DNA from: Methylobacter sp015476545
GTDB lineage: Bacteria > Pseudomonadota > Gammaproteobacteria > Methylococcales > Methylomonadaceae
DNA: 64,000 nucleotides
Reading direction: 5' to 3'
Assembly: GCF_052162025.1 (NCBI RefSeq)
Contig: NZ_CP197401.1
Location: forward strand, 4,541,965-4,605,964
Shown: piece after piece, positions 33,825 to 42,907 of the stretch
Numbering within the stretch: the stretch's first letter is position 1
How the letters are laid out: each line of letters begins with the position of its first letter
Notes under the pieces: generated by a model
What the model was told of the DNA's origin: nothing
What the model saw: only the letters and a program-made list of their open reading frames with translations
Databases searched by the model: none
Translations under genes and position numbers: made by a program

Positions 33825-34801
33825 GACAACCTCACGCGGGACAGTGCAATCGCGGCCGCCAGCAGCAGCGCGCCGGTCAGCGGCCAATAATACAGTTCGC
33901 TTCTGGGCCTGAAGTATTGTTTGTCTTTTTCCACCGGCTCCAGCTGATCCAGCAATTGATAGATCTTGTTGAGCTCGTCGGTATTTCTGGCCCGGAAATA
34001 AACGCCGCCGGTTTTCTCGGCGATGGCCGTCAGGGTTTTTTCATCGAGATCCTGGGACGGGTTGACTTTCTGGGCGCCAAAGAAGCTGCGCACGAGCATT
34101 TCATCGGCGCCGATGCCGATCGTGTAGATTTTTAACTGGTTTTCGGCAGCCAGCTCGGCCGCTTTCAACGGCGATACTTCGCCGGCGGTATTCGCACCAT
34201 CCGTCATCAGGATCAGAACCCGGCTATTGACCTCCTGGTTCTTGAGGCGCTTGACGGCCAGCCCGATCGCATCGCCGATCGCGGTGTTGTCGCCGGCCAG
34301 CCCGATCGCCGATTCATCCAGTAAAGTCATGACCGTTTTCCTGTCGAAAGTCAAAGGCGTCTGCAAATAAGCCTGCGTACCGAACAGGATCAGGCCAATA
34401 CGATCGCCGACGCGCCGGTTGATGAAATCGCCGGCCACCCATTTGGTCGCCGTCAGCCGGTCCACGGCTTGCCTGTTGATAACGAAATCCTGCACTTCCA
34501 TGCTGCCCGATAAATCCACGGCCAGCATCAGATCCCGGCCGCTGACAGCCTGCTCGATCGGCTCCCCCAGCCATTGCGGCCGCGTGCAGGCCGCGATCAG
34601 TAAAATCCAGGCGATAGCCGCCGCCAGGAACGGCCAGCGCCCGGTTTGGGAAATAACGCGCGCGTCGCCTTCGGAAAAATCGTCCAGAAAAGGAACTTTC
34701 AGTGCGGCCTGCTCGACCGGTTTATGGGCCGGCAACAGCCAGCGTATCAGTAAAGGCAATGGTAAAAGACTGAGCAGCCAGGGCCATTCGAAATGAATCA
34801 T
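33821..34801 (-). CDS. batA: BatA-type VWA domain protein
   Basis: Protein of 326 aa. An N-terminal membrane segment (WPWLLSLLPLPLLIRWLL) and a second one (WPFLAAAIAWILLIAAC) precede the VWA domain with the MIDAS motif LAVDLSGSMEVQDF and LILMTDGANTAGE; a C-terminal helix (WPLTGALLLAAAIAL) closes it. VWA domains here are thought to bind metal-dependent partners of MoxR. Starts and stops overlap with both neighbours by 4 nt. Confidence 0.88.
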   Translation of the reverse strand: MIHFEWPWLLSLLPLPLLIRWLLPAHKPVEQAALKVPFLDDFSEGDARVISQTGRWPFLAAAIAWILLIAACTRPQWLGEPIEQAVSGRDLMLAVDLSGSMEVQDFVINRQAVDRLTATKWVAGDFINRRVGDRIGLILFGTQAYLQTPLTFDRKTVMTLLDESAIGLAGDNTAIGDAIGLAVKRLKNQEVNSRVLILMTDGANTAGEVSPLKAAELAAENQLKIYTIGIGADEMLVRSFFGAQKVNPSQDLDEKTLTAIAEKTGGVYFRARNTDELNKIYQLLDQLEPVEKDKQYFRPRSELYYWPLTGALLLAAAIALSRVRLS

Positions 34802-35268
34802 TTTTTTGCTTGAGCTTTAAGCCAGTCTTCGCAAAGACTGATTAATTGTGGAATGTCCGCATCGGCCAGCTGTAGCTTGCGATAAGGCGCATCGCTCAGA
34901 TGCCGGCCTACTCCTTCGCTGAAAGGCGAACCTTTGACCGAGCTGTCCAGATAAGCCAGCCAGGCCTGCCCCGTTAAACCGGCCGCTTGTTCTCTGGGCG
35001 CTACGCTGATTGCCACGCGCCGGACCAACACGGAAAGCGCGACCAGTTTTCCATGATTATCAAGCGTCTTGTCCTGCTTGATTTGCGCCAGTATTTTTTT
35101 TGCGGTTTTGACGGCGGTCTTGCGGGTCAGGCGCTTATACAGCCAAACCAGCAGAAAAATCAGCAAAGGCGCCAGTATGGCAATGAGCCACCAGCCCATA
35201 GCCGGCGGCCACCAGCCGATGGCTTCCGGCATGTGTATATCTCTTAGCGGAAGTTGCGTGGGTTCCAT
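34798..35268 (-). CDS. DUF4381 domain-containing membrane protein
   Basis: Protein of 156 aa. The motif LRDIHMPEAIGWWPPAMGWWLIA followed by a single transmembrane helix (IAILAPLLIFLLVWLY) is the DUF4381 signature; the remaining cytoplasmic part is helical. It is always found between DUF58 and BatA genes in MoxR loci. Its molecular function is unknown. It abuts the DUF58 gene end-to-end and overlaps batA by 4 nt. Confidence 0.85.
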   Translation of the reverse strand: MEPTQLPLRDIHMPEAIGWWPPAMGWWLIAILAPLLIFLLVWLYKRLTRKTAVKTAKKILAQIKQDKTLDNHGKLVALSVLVRRVAISVAPREQAAGLTGQAWLAYLDSSVKGSPFSEGVGRHLSDAPYRKLQLADADIPQLISLCEDWLKAQAKK

Positions 35269-36198
35269 TTATCGATGCCCTAACAAATATCTTAAACGTT
35301 GCACGGGATCATCACCGGTACTGCATTGCATGAAGGCCAAGCCTCTGCTTTGGGCCAACTGGTTAAGGCGCTGTTGACGCAAGGCGAAGCGCTGCTGATA
35401 TTGCACAGCCGCGCCGGAATCGGTGTCTACGACCACATCGCGGCTGTCATCGGTAAACCGGTAGCGGCCCTTTGCAGGCAGTGCGCTTTCCAGAGGATCG
35501 TAGACCATAACCAGGACCACATCGCAATGCTGTGATAGCTTCAATAGATGTGTTTCAGTTTTATCATTCATGCCGCGAAAGTCGCTAATGACATAAACGC
35601 GGCTGCCTGGGCGGGCATGCTGTGTCAAACGGGCCAGCGCACGCTCCAGCGTTATGGCGTCAGCCGACTGGTCTACTGGCTGCACCAAGGCATTCAGAAA
35701 CCGCAATACCGCATGCTTGCCGTTTTGCGGCTTCAATTCGCGGCAGGCCGTATCGGAAAAGATCTGGCCGCCGATCCGGTCGCCATGATGCTGCGCCGTC
35801 CAGGCCAACAAACCAGCCAGCTTGGCCGCCAGGACCGACTTGAAGATGCCACGCGTCGCGAAATGCATGGCGGCCCGGTTATCGACGGAAATGAATATTG
35901 GCCGCTCACGCTCCTCACGGAACAGCTTGGTATGGGGCTTGCCGGTACGCGCCGTCACGCGCCAGTCGATGCTGCGGATATCGTCGCCAGGTTGGTAAAG
36001 TCTCGCTTCGTCAAATTCCATGCCCCGGCCTTTGAAGCGCGAGACATAGCCGCCGCTCTGCACCGAGCGTATCGAGGCATGTTGCAGGTTCAAGCTGGCC
36101 GCAGGCTTGGCAAGATCGATCAAGGTTTTGAGCGATACGGAAACCAACTCGTCGGATAACTGTCGGGCATCGCCCGCCCGTTTACTGAACAACATCAA
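35269..36198 (-). CDS. DUF58 domain-containing protein
   Basis: Protein of 309 aa. It contains the DUF58 core GRGMEFDEARLYQPGDDIRSIDWRVTARTG and FREERERPIFISVDNRAAM, a degenerate VWA-like fold. No transmembrane segment is seen. DUF58 proteins are partners of the MoxR ATPase and probably link it to the BatA/BatB substrates. It overlaps moxR as ATGA. Confidence 0.9.
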   Translation of the reverse strand: MMLFSKRAGDARQLSDELVSVSLKTLIDLAKPAASLNLQHASIRSVQSGGYVSRFKGRGMEFDEARLYQPGDDIRSIDWRVTARTGKPHTKLFREERERPIFISVDNRAAMHFATRGIFKSVLAAKLAGLLAWTAQHHGDRIGGQIFSDTACRELKPQNGKHAVLRFLNALVQPVDQSADAITLERALARLTQHARPGSRVYVISDFRGMNDKTETHLLKLSQHCDVVLVMVYDPLESALPAKGRYRFTDDSRDVVVDTDSGAAVQYQQRFALRQQRLNQLAQSRGLAFMQCSTGDDPVQRLRYLLGHR

Positions 36199-37187
36199 GG
36201 TACGGCAACTCTGGCAATGAGCTCTTTGATGAAATGATCGGTTGTGATGCCCTCGGCCTCGGCTTCATAAGACAATATCAGACGATGGCGCAGGACATCA
36301 AACGCCATATCCTGAATGTCTTCGGGGCTGACAAAATCGCGTTGCGCCAGCCAGGCCTTGGCCCTGGAACAACGGTCCAGCGCGATGCTAGCTCTGGGGC
36401 TCGCCCCGTATTGCAGCCATCCGGCCAGATCTCTGCCGTAAGCGCCGGGATTGCGCGTCGCCAGCACGATTTGCAGCAGATAGTCTTCAAGGCTGTCGGC
36501 CATATAGAGGTCCAGCACTTCATTACGGGCGTCGAACAAGGTCTTCTGGTCGATAGGCTCAAATTTGACGCTGTCTTTTGCCGACCCCTGCCTGGCTTCG
36601 TTTCGCGCCAGTTGCAGGATGCTTTTTTCATGTTCCGGTTTCGGATAATCGATTTTCACATGCAGTAAAAAACGGTCCAGTTGCGCTTCGGGCAACGGAT
36701 AAGTGCCTTCCTGCTCGATAGGGTTCTGCGTCGCCATGACCATAAACAGCTGCGGCAACGGATAGGTTGCCTGACCAACCGTTATCTGGCGCTCGGCCAT
36801 GGCTTCCAGCAGAGCGGCCTGCACTTTGGCCGGCGAGCGGTTGATTTCATCGGCCAGAATCAGGTTATGGAATAAAGGCCCTTTTTGAAATTCGAAGCTG
36901 CCTAGCTGAGGGCGGTAAATCTCAGTACCGGTCAAGTCGGCCGGCAACAGGTCCGGCGTGAACTGCACGCGATGAAAGTCGCCTTGAATGCCCTTGCTCA
37001 ATATATTAATCGCTCTCGTTTTAGCCAGGCCCGGCGCACCCTCAACCAGAATATGGCCATCGGCCAGCAAGCCGATCAGCATTCTTTCAACAAGCACATC
37101 CTGACCGATAATTTCTTGATTAATATAGGTTTTCAGCCTTATTAACGACGATTGCGTGGTATTTCTATTGCTGTTTTGTTCTGACAT
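36195..37187 (-). CDS. MoxR family AAA+ ATPase
   Basis: Protein of 330 aa. Walker A is in ILVEGAPGLAKTRAINIL, Walker B in NLILADEINRSPAKVQAALLEAM, sensor 1 in VMATQNPIEQEGTYPLPEAQLDRF. MoxR ATPases act as chaperones that insert cofactors or assemble complexes, as in methanol dehydrogenase maturation, with DUF58 and VWA partners. It heads the operon moxR-DUF58-DUF4381-batA-batB/C-batD. The upstream region is shared with the POT transporter gene and has DnaA boxes. Confidence 0.94.
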   Translation of the reverse strand: MSEQNSNRNTTQSSLIRLKTYINQEIIGQDVLVERMLIGLLADGHILVEGAPGLAKTRAINILSKGIQGDFHRVQFTPDLLPADLTGTEIYRPQLGSFEFQKGPLFHNLILADEINRSPAKVQAALLEAMAERQITVGQATYPLPQLFMVMATQNPIEQEGTYPLPEAQLDRFLLHVKIDYPKPEHEKSILQLARNEARQGSAKDSVKFEPIDQKTLFDARNEVLDLYMADSLEDYLLQIVLATRNPGAYGRDLAGWLQYGASPRASIALDRCSRAKAWLAQRDFVSPEDIQDMAFDVLRHRLILSYEAEAEGITTDHFIKELIARVAVP

Positions 37188-37360
37188 AGTCCAATTGTAT
37201 GTTTTAGATCCATAACTTGGAGGGCGTTAAGCCTCGCCAAAAAATCAATAACCGAAACCGAAGGTTATCTTCTCATAAACAATCTGCTTGTGAAAAAGTT
37301 CCTTATTTTATACGGATATTTTGCCTGACAACATAGAGTAACTTCTGGGTATAACGATGA

Positions 37361-37510
37361 GTTACCTGTGGATTGCTGTGCAAACAACTTCAGCAAGCAA
37401 GTTATCCACAATCTGCGCACAACTTGTGGATAACATTAAGCGCAAAATATTACTTGTTATAAGAAATTGATATTAAATAAAAATTAAGACTTATCAACAG
37501 GATTTTTCCA
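37361..37510. promoter_or_regulatory. DnaA-box cluster next to an AT-rich stretch (possible origin or DnaA-binding regulatory region)
   Basis: Two perfect TTATCCACA boxes lie in opposite orientation (37402-37410 plus; 37425-37433 minus), 14 nt apart. One-mismatch TTATCAACA is at 37491-37499, and a weaker box (minus) at 37367-37375. Between and beyond them are AT-rich stretches (37441-37490 and 37528-37552). The whole lies in the 390-nt non-coding region 37188-37578 between the divergent moxR and POT genes. This resembles the layout of a chromosomal origin, but dnaA is not adjacent, so a DnaA-titration or DnaA-controlled promoter is equally possible. Confidence 0.55.
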
Positions 37511-37584
37511 CCTAATAGTAACAATAGGTTTTAAATTTTTTATTTTGTTATGATTACCGGCGGAAAACGCAAAGGAGCATGATC

Positions 37585-38925
37585 ATGGAAATCTATAAAA
37601 CCAAACCAGACTCATCTGATTCGCTGCCTACCGGTATCCCTTATATCGTCGGTAATGAAGCGGCTGAACGCTTCAGTTATTATGGAATGCGGGCCATCCT
37701 GGTGATTTTTATGACGCAGTATTTGGTAGACGCTTCGGGTCGACCTGATGTCATGTCTGAAAATGAAGCCCAGGGTTATTTTCATTTGTTTACCTCGGCT
37801 GTGTATTTAATGCCGCTGTTCGGCGCTTTATTAGCCGACGGCCTGCTGGGCAAATACCGTACGATTATTTATCTGTCTCTGATTTATTGTCTAGGACATT
37901 TTTCTTTGGCGATTGACGATACGCGTCTCGGTTTATTGATCGGGCAGGGGTTGATTGCGATCGGCTCAGGTGGCATAAAACCCTGTGTTTCCGCAAATGT
38001 CGGCGACCAGTTTGGTGTAAATAACCGGCATTTGGTCGGCAAGGTCTTCAGTTGGTTTTATTTCTCCATCAATTTGGGCGCTTTCACTTCGATGTTGATT
38101 ATTCCGTGGCTGCTGCATCATTATGGTTCTTCGGTGGCCTTTGCCGTTCCCGGTCTTTTAATGCTGCTGGCTACGCTTACGTTCTGGGCGGGCCGCTACC
38201 GCTATGTGCATGTGCCGCCGGCCGGCATGGCATTTGTCAGAGACATGTTCAGCGCTGCCGGTCTGACGGCTTTGAAAAAACTGGCGTCCGTTTATGCTTT
38301 TATTGCCATATTCTGGGCCTTATTCGATCAAACCGGCTCATCGTGGATACTGCAGGCGCAAAAAATGGATCGGATGATTTTCGGAGTTGAATTGTTGCCA
38401 TCACAAATCCAGGCCGCCAATCCTTTATTGATCATGCTGTTGACACCGCTGTTTTCGTATGGCATTTACCCGTTTTTAAGCCGGTTCGTTGAATTGACGG
38501 CATTAAGAAAAATGGCGATCGGCTTGTTCCTGACTGCGTTGGCTTTCGCCATTGCCGGCTTCATACAAATCGACATCGATAACGGCTTGTCTCCGTCTAT
38601 CACCTGGCAGTTGCTGGCTTATTTATTGCTCACATCGGCCGAAGTCATGGTTTCCGTGACCTGCCTGGAATTTTCTTATACACAGGCGCCCAAAACCATG
38701 AAGTCATTTGTCATGGCGCTTTATTTTCTGTCGGTAGCTGCCGGCAATCTGCTGACCAGCGCCGTCAATTTTCTGATCCAGAATGCCGACGGCTCCAGCA
38801 AACTAGCCGGCGCGGATTATTTCTGGTTTTTTACCGGCTTAATGTTGGTTAATGCTGTACTGTTTTTGTTTTCGAGCCGTTACTACACCGAGCAATCCTA
38901 TTGGCAGGATGAGCAAAGTTCTTGA
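37585..38925 (+). CDS. POT/PTR family proton-coupled oligopeptide transporter
   Basis: Membrane protein of about 446 aa with around twelve to fourteen hydrophobic segments. The POT signature NEAAERFSYYGMRAILVIFM (ExxERFxYYG) is near residue 24, and GSGGIKPCVSANVGDQF follows. It imports di- and tripeptides with protons. I prefer the ATG at 37585, 7 nt after AAAGGAG; the ATG at 37579 is too close to it. There is no partner gene. Confidence 0.92.
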   Translation: MEIYKTKPDSSDSLPTGIPYIVGNEAAERFSYYGMRAILVIFMTQYLVDASGRPDVMSENEAQGYFHLFTSAVYLMPLFGALLADGLLGKYRTIIYLSLIYCLGHFSLAIDDTRLGLLIGQGLIAIGSGGIKPCVSANVGDQFGVNNRHLVGKVFSWFYFSINLGAFTSMLIIPWLLHHYGSSVAFAVPGLLMLLATLTFWAGRYRYVHVPPAGMAFVRDMFSAAGLTALKKLASVYAFIAIFWALFDQTGSSWILQAQKMDRMIFGVELLPSQIQAANPLLIMLLTPLFSYGIYPFLSRFVELTALRKMAIGLFLTALAFAIAGFIQIDIDNGLSPSITWQLLAYLLLTSAEVMVSVTCLEFSYTQAPKTMKSFVMALYFLSVAAGNLLTSAVNFLIQNADGSSKLAGADYFWFFTGLMLVNAVLFLFSSRYYTEQSYWQDEQSS

Positions 38926-38980
38926 TATCACCTATAATCTTTTCAATCTTACTTTTATACATAATATACTGGGGAGTGCG

Positions 38981-39556
38981 ATGCGATTTGCAGTGATTTT
39001 TCTGGGAATTCTTTTTTCCGCCCATACGTCCGCCGGCGTTTACAAATGCACGGGAACTGATGGCAAAACAGCTTATCAATCAACGCCATGTGTAGCAGGG
39101 CAACGGAATATCGAACTGAATGTTAAAACCGGCGGCTCCACCGATCTGGATGAGCAACAAAAACAACAGCTGGAACAGCAGAAAAAAATTGATCAAGACA
39201 AGCTTGAACAAGAGAGACTAAAACAAAGGCAGGCACAGTTAAAGCAGGCGGCTGCCGATGAAAGCGCCAAAAATCAGTTTCTCATTAAGAATAATCCAGG
39301 GAAGTTTTCAGCTTATGCAATTCCACCGTATCAGTTTGACCAATTACCTGTTGTGGTTAAGAATCACCAGAACCGTTTGCCGGATATAGAGCGCTTCAGA
39401 AGGCAGGCGGCAGAACGGGCTCTGGCGACCGGAGCGTGCAGCCGCGTCGAAGCGTCTGAACTCAATGCAAGAAGCGCCCAGGATGCATTGGTCTTCTTGA
39501 TCAACTGCAGCAGCGGCAAAAGCTTTTATTATAACGAGCAGGAATTAACCCAATAA
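38981..39556 (+). CDS. DUF4124 domain-containing secreted protein
   Basis: Protein of 191 aa. A signal peptide (MRFAVIFLGILFSAHTSAG) is followed by the DUF4124 motif VYKCTGTDGKTAYQSTPC, then a Gln/Lys-rich coiled-coil stretch (EQQKQQLEQQKKIDQDKLEQ) and a C-terminal region with two cysteines (ATGACSRVEA, FLINCSSGK). GGGGAG lies 5 nt before the chosen ATG at 38981. DUF4124 proteins are periplasmic and of unknown function. Confidence 0.82.
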   Translation: MRFAVIFLGILFSAHTSAGVYKCTGTDGKTAYQSTPCVAGQRNIELNVKTGGSTDLDEQQKQQLEQQKKIDQDKLEQERLKQRQAQLKQAAADESAKNQFLIKNNPGKFSAYAIPPYQFDQLPVVVKNHQNRLPDIERFRRQAAERALATGACSRVEASELNARSAQDALVFLINCSSGKSFYYNEQELTQ

Positions 39557-39563
39557 TCGTTCT

Positions 39564-40394
39564 ATGAATCCATCGAAAACCATATTGATCACGGGCTGCT
39601 CCAGCGGCATCGGTTATGTCACGGCCGTCGAATTAAGAAAGCGCGGCCACAACGTCATCGCTTCGGCAAGAAAGCCCGAAGATGTCGCCAGATTAAGCCA
39701 GGAAGGATTTACCGCCGTGCAGCTGGATCTGGCTGACAGTGACAGTATCCGTCAGGCGGTCCGGCAAATTGTGGCATTGACGGACGGAAGGATCGACGCC
39801 CTATTCAATAATGGCGCTTTCGGCCAACCCGGCGCTGTTGAGGATCTAAGCCGGGATGTGCTGCGTTTCCAGTTTGAAACCAATTTCTTCGGCACCCATG
39901 AGCTGACTAATCTGCTGATTCCAATCATGCGACAGCAAGGCCATGGCCGCATTATTTATAACAGCTCGGTGTTGGGATTCGTCGCGATGACCTACCGCGG
40001 CGCTTACAATGCCAGCAAATTCGCGCTGGAAGGCCTAGCCGACACATTGCGGCTCGAGCTTCACGGCAGCAATATTCATGTTTCACTGATAGAGCCCGGC
40101 CCGATTGTGAGCAATTTCAGAAAAAACGCGCTCGAGCTGTATAAGAAAAATATCGATTCAGCGCATAGTGTCCATAAAGAAATCTATAAAAACATGGAAG
40201 AGCGCCTGCAGAAAGAGGGCCCTGCCGCGCCATTTACTTTGCCCGCCGAAGCTGTCGCCGAAAAAGTCATTCATGCGCTGGAAGCCAAGCGGCCTAAACT
40301 GCGCTATTACGTGACTTTCCCGACTTATTTATTCGGTTTTCTCAAACGTATACTGCCTATGTCCTGGATGGACGGACTGCTGCGAAAGGCGTGA
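39564..40394 (+). CDS. Short-chain dehydrogenase/reductase (SDR)
   Basis: Protein of 276 aa. The NAD(P)-binding motif is ILITGCSSGIGYVTA; the catalytic Ser and Tyr-x-x-x-Lys are in IYNSSVLGF and YRGAYNASKFALEG; NNGAFGQ is the NNAG-type motif. It is a classical SDR; the substrate is not predictable. The C-terminus ends in a hydrophobic helix (YVTFPTYLFGFLKRIL). It begins 8 nt after the DUF4124 gene and overlaps or abuts the CPXCG gene. Confidence 0.88.
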   Translation: MNPSKTILITGCSSGIGYVTAVELRKRGHNVIASARKPEDVARLSQEGFTAVQLDLADSDSIRQAVRQIVALTDGRIDALFNNGAFGQPGAVEDLSRDVLRFQFETNFFGTHELTNLLIPIMRQQGHGRIIYNSSVLGFVAMTYRGAYNASKFALEGLADTLRLELHGSNIHVSLIEPGPIVSNFRKNALELYKKNIDSAHSVHKEIYKNMEERLQKEGPAAPFTLPAEAVAEKVIHALEAKRPKLRYYVTFPTYLFGFLKRILPMSWMDGLLRKA

Positions 40395-40396
40395 AC

Positions 40397-40588
40397 ATGA
40401 ACGGCTTGAAAGAAGTCGATGTGATCTGCCCTTATTGCGGCGAAACCATTGATATGCTTGTGGATGCGTCTTCCGGCGCACAGGAATATTATGAAGATTG
40501 TCCGGTTTGTTGCGCGCCTATTTTATTTTTAATGTCTGTCGACGAAAACGGAGAAATCTGCCTCGGTATTAAAAGGGATGATGAGTAG
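40397..40588 (+). CDS. CPXCG motif-containing cysteine-rich protein
   Basis: Protein of about 63 aa with two Cys pairs, ICPYCGETIDML and DCPVCCAPILFL, a small zinc-ribbon family (CPXCG). The ATG at 40397 follows the SDR stop by 2 nt; a GTG at 40391 would overlap it. Its function is unknown. Confidence 0.85.
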   Translation: MNGLKEVDVICPYCGETIDMLVDASSGAQEYYEDCPVCCAPILFLMSVDENGEICLGIKRDDE

Positions 40589-40984
40589 CAAATTTATACC
40601 ATCAGGACTTATGCAAGCTTATGGGGGTGACTTCGCCTAGAGCGCCTACTGTTGGAGTCGCTTCTTGGGTCTGAAATGGGCGCGTTAGAGCTGGTAAAAA
40701 TCACATACAAGCCTCAAAACAGCTGTTGAAAGAAGCTTTGTCGGTTTTCAAGAAATGATAGCTAAACCCCGCTAATATCCTATCAGATCAGGTTTAATTA
40801 TCCCTATGATTGAGCAACTCCCTAAATTTCCCTACATAATATAATCTTTTTCAATCGCCTTAACGATTGAAAATCTTCAAAATGTGTTAGAATTACCGCC
40901 GGTAGATAACTCTTAACCATGAAAATCGATAGTTATACTGCCAATATAACTTGAAATAACTACAACTTGTGGAATTAGTGCAAT
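40589..40984. other. Intergenic region upstream of a small secreted protein
   Basis: 396 nt without a supportable gene. TTGAAA at about 40868 with TAGAAT some 15-16 nt downstream (near 40889) is a reasonable sigma70 promoter for the gene at 40985. The first half looks like degraded sequence and has no recognisable homology. Confidence 0.45.
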
Positions 40985-41371
40985 ATGAAAATCTTAAGAA
41001 AAGTCTTACTGTCTTTATTGATCGCTGCATCAATGGGAGCTGTTTCAACTTCAGCAATGGCTGAAGCAGAAAAAGGCAGAATCGCGTACGCGCCTGCTGA
41101 AGCGATTAATATGACTGTGGATAAAATTAAAGCAGCACAAGATGCTATCAAAAACGGAGAAAAAGGCGCTGCTGTTGCTGACTTGATTAAAGCAGCATTA
41201 GATATAAGCAAAGAAATCAATGCTAATGATAAAGTAGACAGAGCACGTTCAAAAGCGAACAACATACTGAAAAATGCTCGCAACCATGCTAAAAGCAACT
41301 CTTTACAAGACGCAGAGCAAGAATTGCAAAGTGCTGAAAAAGCTTTCAACGATCTGAAAGGATTGATTTAA
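40985..41371 (+). CDS. Small secreted helical protein, unknown function
   Basis: Protein of 128 aa. A clear signal peptide (LRKVLLSLLIAASMGAVSTSAMAEA) is followed by about 100 residues of Ala/Lys/Asp-rich, cysteine-free sequence that should form amphipathic helices (AAQDAIKNGEKGAAVADLIKAAL; the second half mirrors the first with ARSKANNILKNARNHAKS). It looks like a periplasmic helical-bundle protein. I do not recognise the family. It sits immediately outside the left end of the integrated element, so it was the original neighbour of mnmE. Confidence 0.7.
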   Translation: MKILRKVLLSLLIAASMGAVSTSAMAEAEKGRIAYAPAEAINMTVDKIKAAQDAIKNGEKGAAVADLIKAALDISKEINANDKVDRARSKANNILKNARNHAKSNSLQDAEQELQSAEKAFNDLKGLI

Positions 41372-41380
41372 TAACACCAA

Positions 41381-41416
41381 GCTATACCAGAAAAGCTCTT
41401 GGCGTTCTGGTATAGC
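41381..41416. terminator. Terminator hairpin after the small secreted protein gene
   Basis: A 12-bp perfect stem (41381-41392 with 41405-41416) starts 9 nt after the stop codon. Before the element inserted, this hairpin would also have terminated mnmE from the other side. Confidence 0.75.
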
Positions 41417-41465
41417 GACTCCTTTTCCCCGAAGCTCTTCCTTTTAATTTCTCAATAATTTCTGG

Positions 41466-41486
41466 TTATTTTCCGATACAGAAACT
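41466..41486. repeat. Left attachment-site copy (21-bp direct repeat)
   Basis: Identical over 21 bp to 60053-60073, the end of mnmE (codons for S-F-C-I-G-K and stop on the minus strand). Sequence diverges immediately on both sides. This is the chromosome/element junction on the side away from mnmE. Confidence 0.92.
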
Positions 41487-41523
41487 TAAGTATTTTTTAA
41501 AATCATTAGCTTAAGTTAATGTG

Positions 41524-41541
41524 GGTGTAATATAGGGGTAA
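41524..41541. promoter_or_regulatory. Integrase arm-type site, left end
   Basis: GGTGTAATATAGGGGTAA here matches GGTGTAATATAGGTGTAA at 59925-59942 in 17 of 18 positions. It lies 37 nt inside the left repeat. Conserved sequence at both element ends beyond the core is expected of integrase or excisionase arm-type binding sites. Confidence 0.6.
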
Positions 41542-41639
41542 AGTATTAAGATTTTTTGTTTTCCAACGCAAAATATCTAAAAAATATTTCCATCATGACC
41601 ATACTCATTGCGGAAAATTCTGACAAAAAAACGGCACAA

Positions 41640-42103
41640 AGGCCGGCTTTATTTGGTGGCAGGAATCAACATACAAGTTCAGTTAATGCTTCGTTCCATA
41701 CATCGGCATGATAAGCGTTAGCTGTTCCATAATTGGCATCATAAACAGGTTTAGGCTCAAGCCCCATTTCCGCCGGCGGCGACTTGAGTAGTCGCCAATT
41801 AAACTTCTGGCCATGCTGAAGCATTTCCATACGCTTAATGGTGCAGTATTGTCTTGATCAATCCAGTTCGCCCGCCTTACTACTGCGCTGGCTATTCCCA
41901 TTGCTGTGGCCGTTTTATTGCCACTAATCCATGCCTTTGGTTTGTCGCCTCGTCGCGCTCCAGCAATGCCTGTTATTTGGCCTCAAATTCTACCGCGCAT
42001 ACTCTAGCCACTTCTGCTGGATTTGTGAAGTTTGTTCACCGTCTACGTACAAAATCACATTGATAGGATTGCCTTTGAAATCGAACGGAATTAACTCATT
42101 CAT
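41640..42103 (-). pseudogene. Decayed BRO-N-type phage antirepressor
   Basis: The ATG at 42103 with a strong GGAGGTG upstream opens MNELIPFDFKGNPINVILYVDGEQ, the usual start of BRO-N antirepressors, but the frame stops after 37 codons. Further along the same strand, in shifted frames, are KAWISGNKTATAMGIASAVV and EPKPVYDANYGTANAYHADV (about 41680-41950). Several frameshifts are needed to join them. The BRO-N call rests on the N-terminal motif; the rest is unassigned remnant. Confidence 0.45.
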
Positions 42104-42810
42104 GTCACACCTCCGGCAGTTTCAGCGTCACGTTCGGCAATTTTGGCATCGATCAGGCATTAACTTCTGATTCGACAAATCCAACGGCGCTGGCATCAGG
42201 TCCGTCCAGTTTGACAGGTTAAGGGAACTCCCATCATTGATAAGGTTTTGAAGTTGCGTCTTGGGTGCTTTTAAAAGGGCCGGTAACAAAATAGCGGCGG
42301 TAACAAGACCTGTGCAGGCGCTGGTACTGGATCCGGTGCCGGCACGGGTTCGGATGTCGATATGGGCCCCGGTTTGGAAACCAGCGTCGGCCTGAGAACA
42401 GGTGTAGGCACAGGAACCGGCGCCATCTGCGCCAACACTATGCCGGCTTTCATCGGTTCGACGCCGCGGTGATGTACGAAGTCATCTGCACAGTTTGGGC
42501 GGCGCCTATCACTGTCTAAATGTTAACATCACCAATTCCAATTAAGCCGCGCATTTCATCCGATACGTTCTTTTGCTTCATGCTAACGAACGATCATATT
42601 TCATCGCATTCAAGCCAAGTGCAATTCAGATGATGATGGTTTTCATCTTAGTATATAGCGCATGCCTCGCCACCGTCGGCAAGCAGTTTAAGCACTGTGT
42701 TTTTTGATACACCTGTAATGCGAGTGGCGGCATAGATTCCAATGCCTTCACAGATTATGACTAGGATTTGCGCACGTTCTTTATATGCTTTGTTATTCGT
42801 GCCGGCGTCC
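42104..42810. other. Non-coding or decayed stretch inside the element
   Basis: About 700 nt without a convincing gene. 42300-42430 encodes a Gly/Thr-rich repeat on the plus strand and a Pro-rich one on the minus strand (PAPDPVPAPAQV), probably a fragment of a low-complexity region. Nothing else is recognisable. Confidence 0.5.
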
Positions 42811-42891
42811 AAATTTGATACTATCAAAAAATTTAGCGGAAAATTTGATATTTACAATAAAAATTTGATAATATAATTTGATTATCAAATT
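42811..42891 (+). promoter_or_regulatory. Promoter with repeated palindromic operators upstream of HTH-RhuM gene
   Basis: AAATTTGATA occurs three times (42811, 42841, 42861). Two palindromes contain it: TTTGATA-C-TATCAAA (42814-42828) and AATTTGAT-T-ATCAAATT (42875-42891). Between them, TTGATA (42845-42850) and TAATAT (42869-42874) make an 18-nt-spaced promoter. The arrangement suggests autorepression by the HTH domain of the downstream protein. Confidence 0.65.
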
Positions 42892-42907
42892 TAATAAGTG
42901 GATTTTT

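Noticed and set aside
42271..42453. Pro-rich minus-strand ORF
   Set aside because: It is a low-complexity fragment with no conserved motif and is probably not translated.
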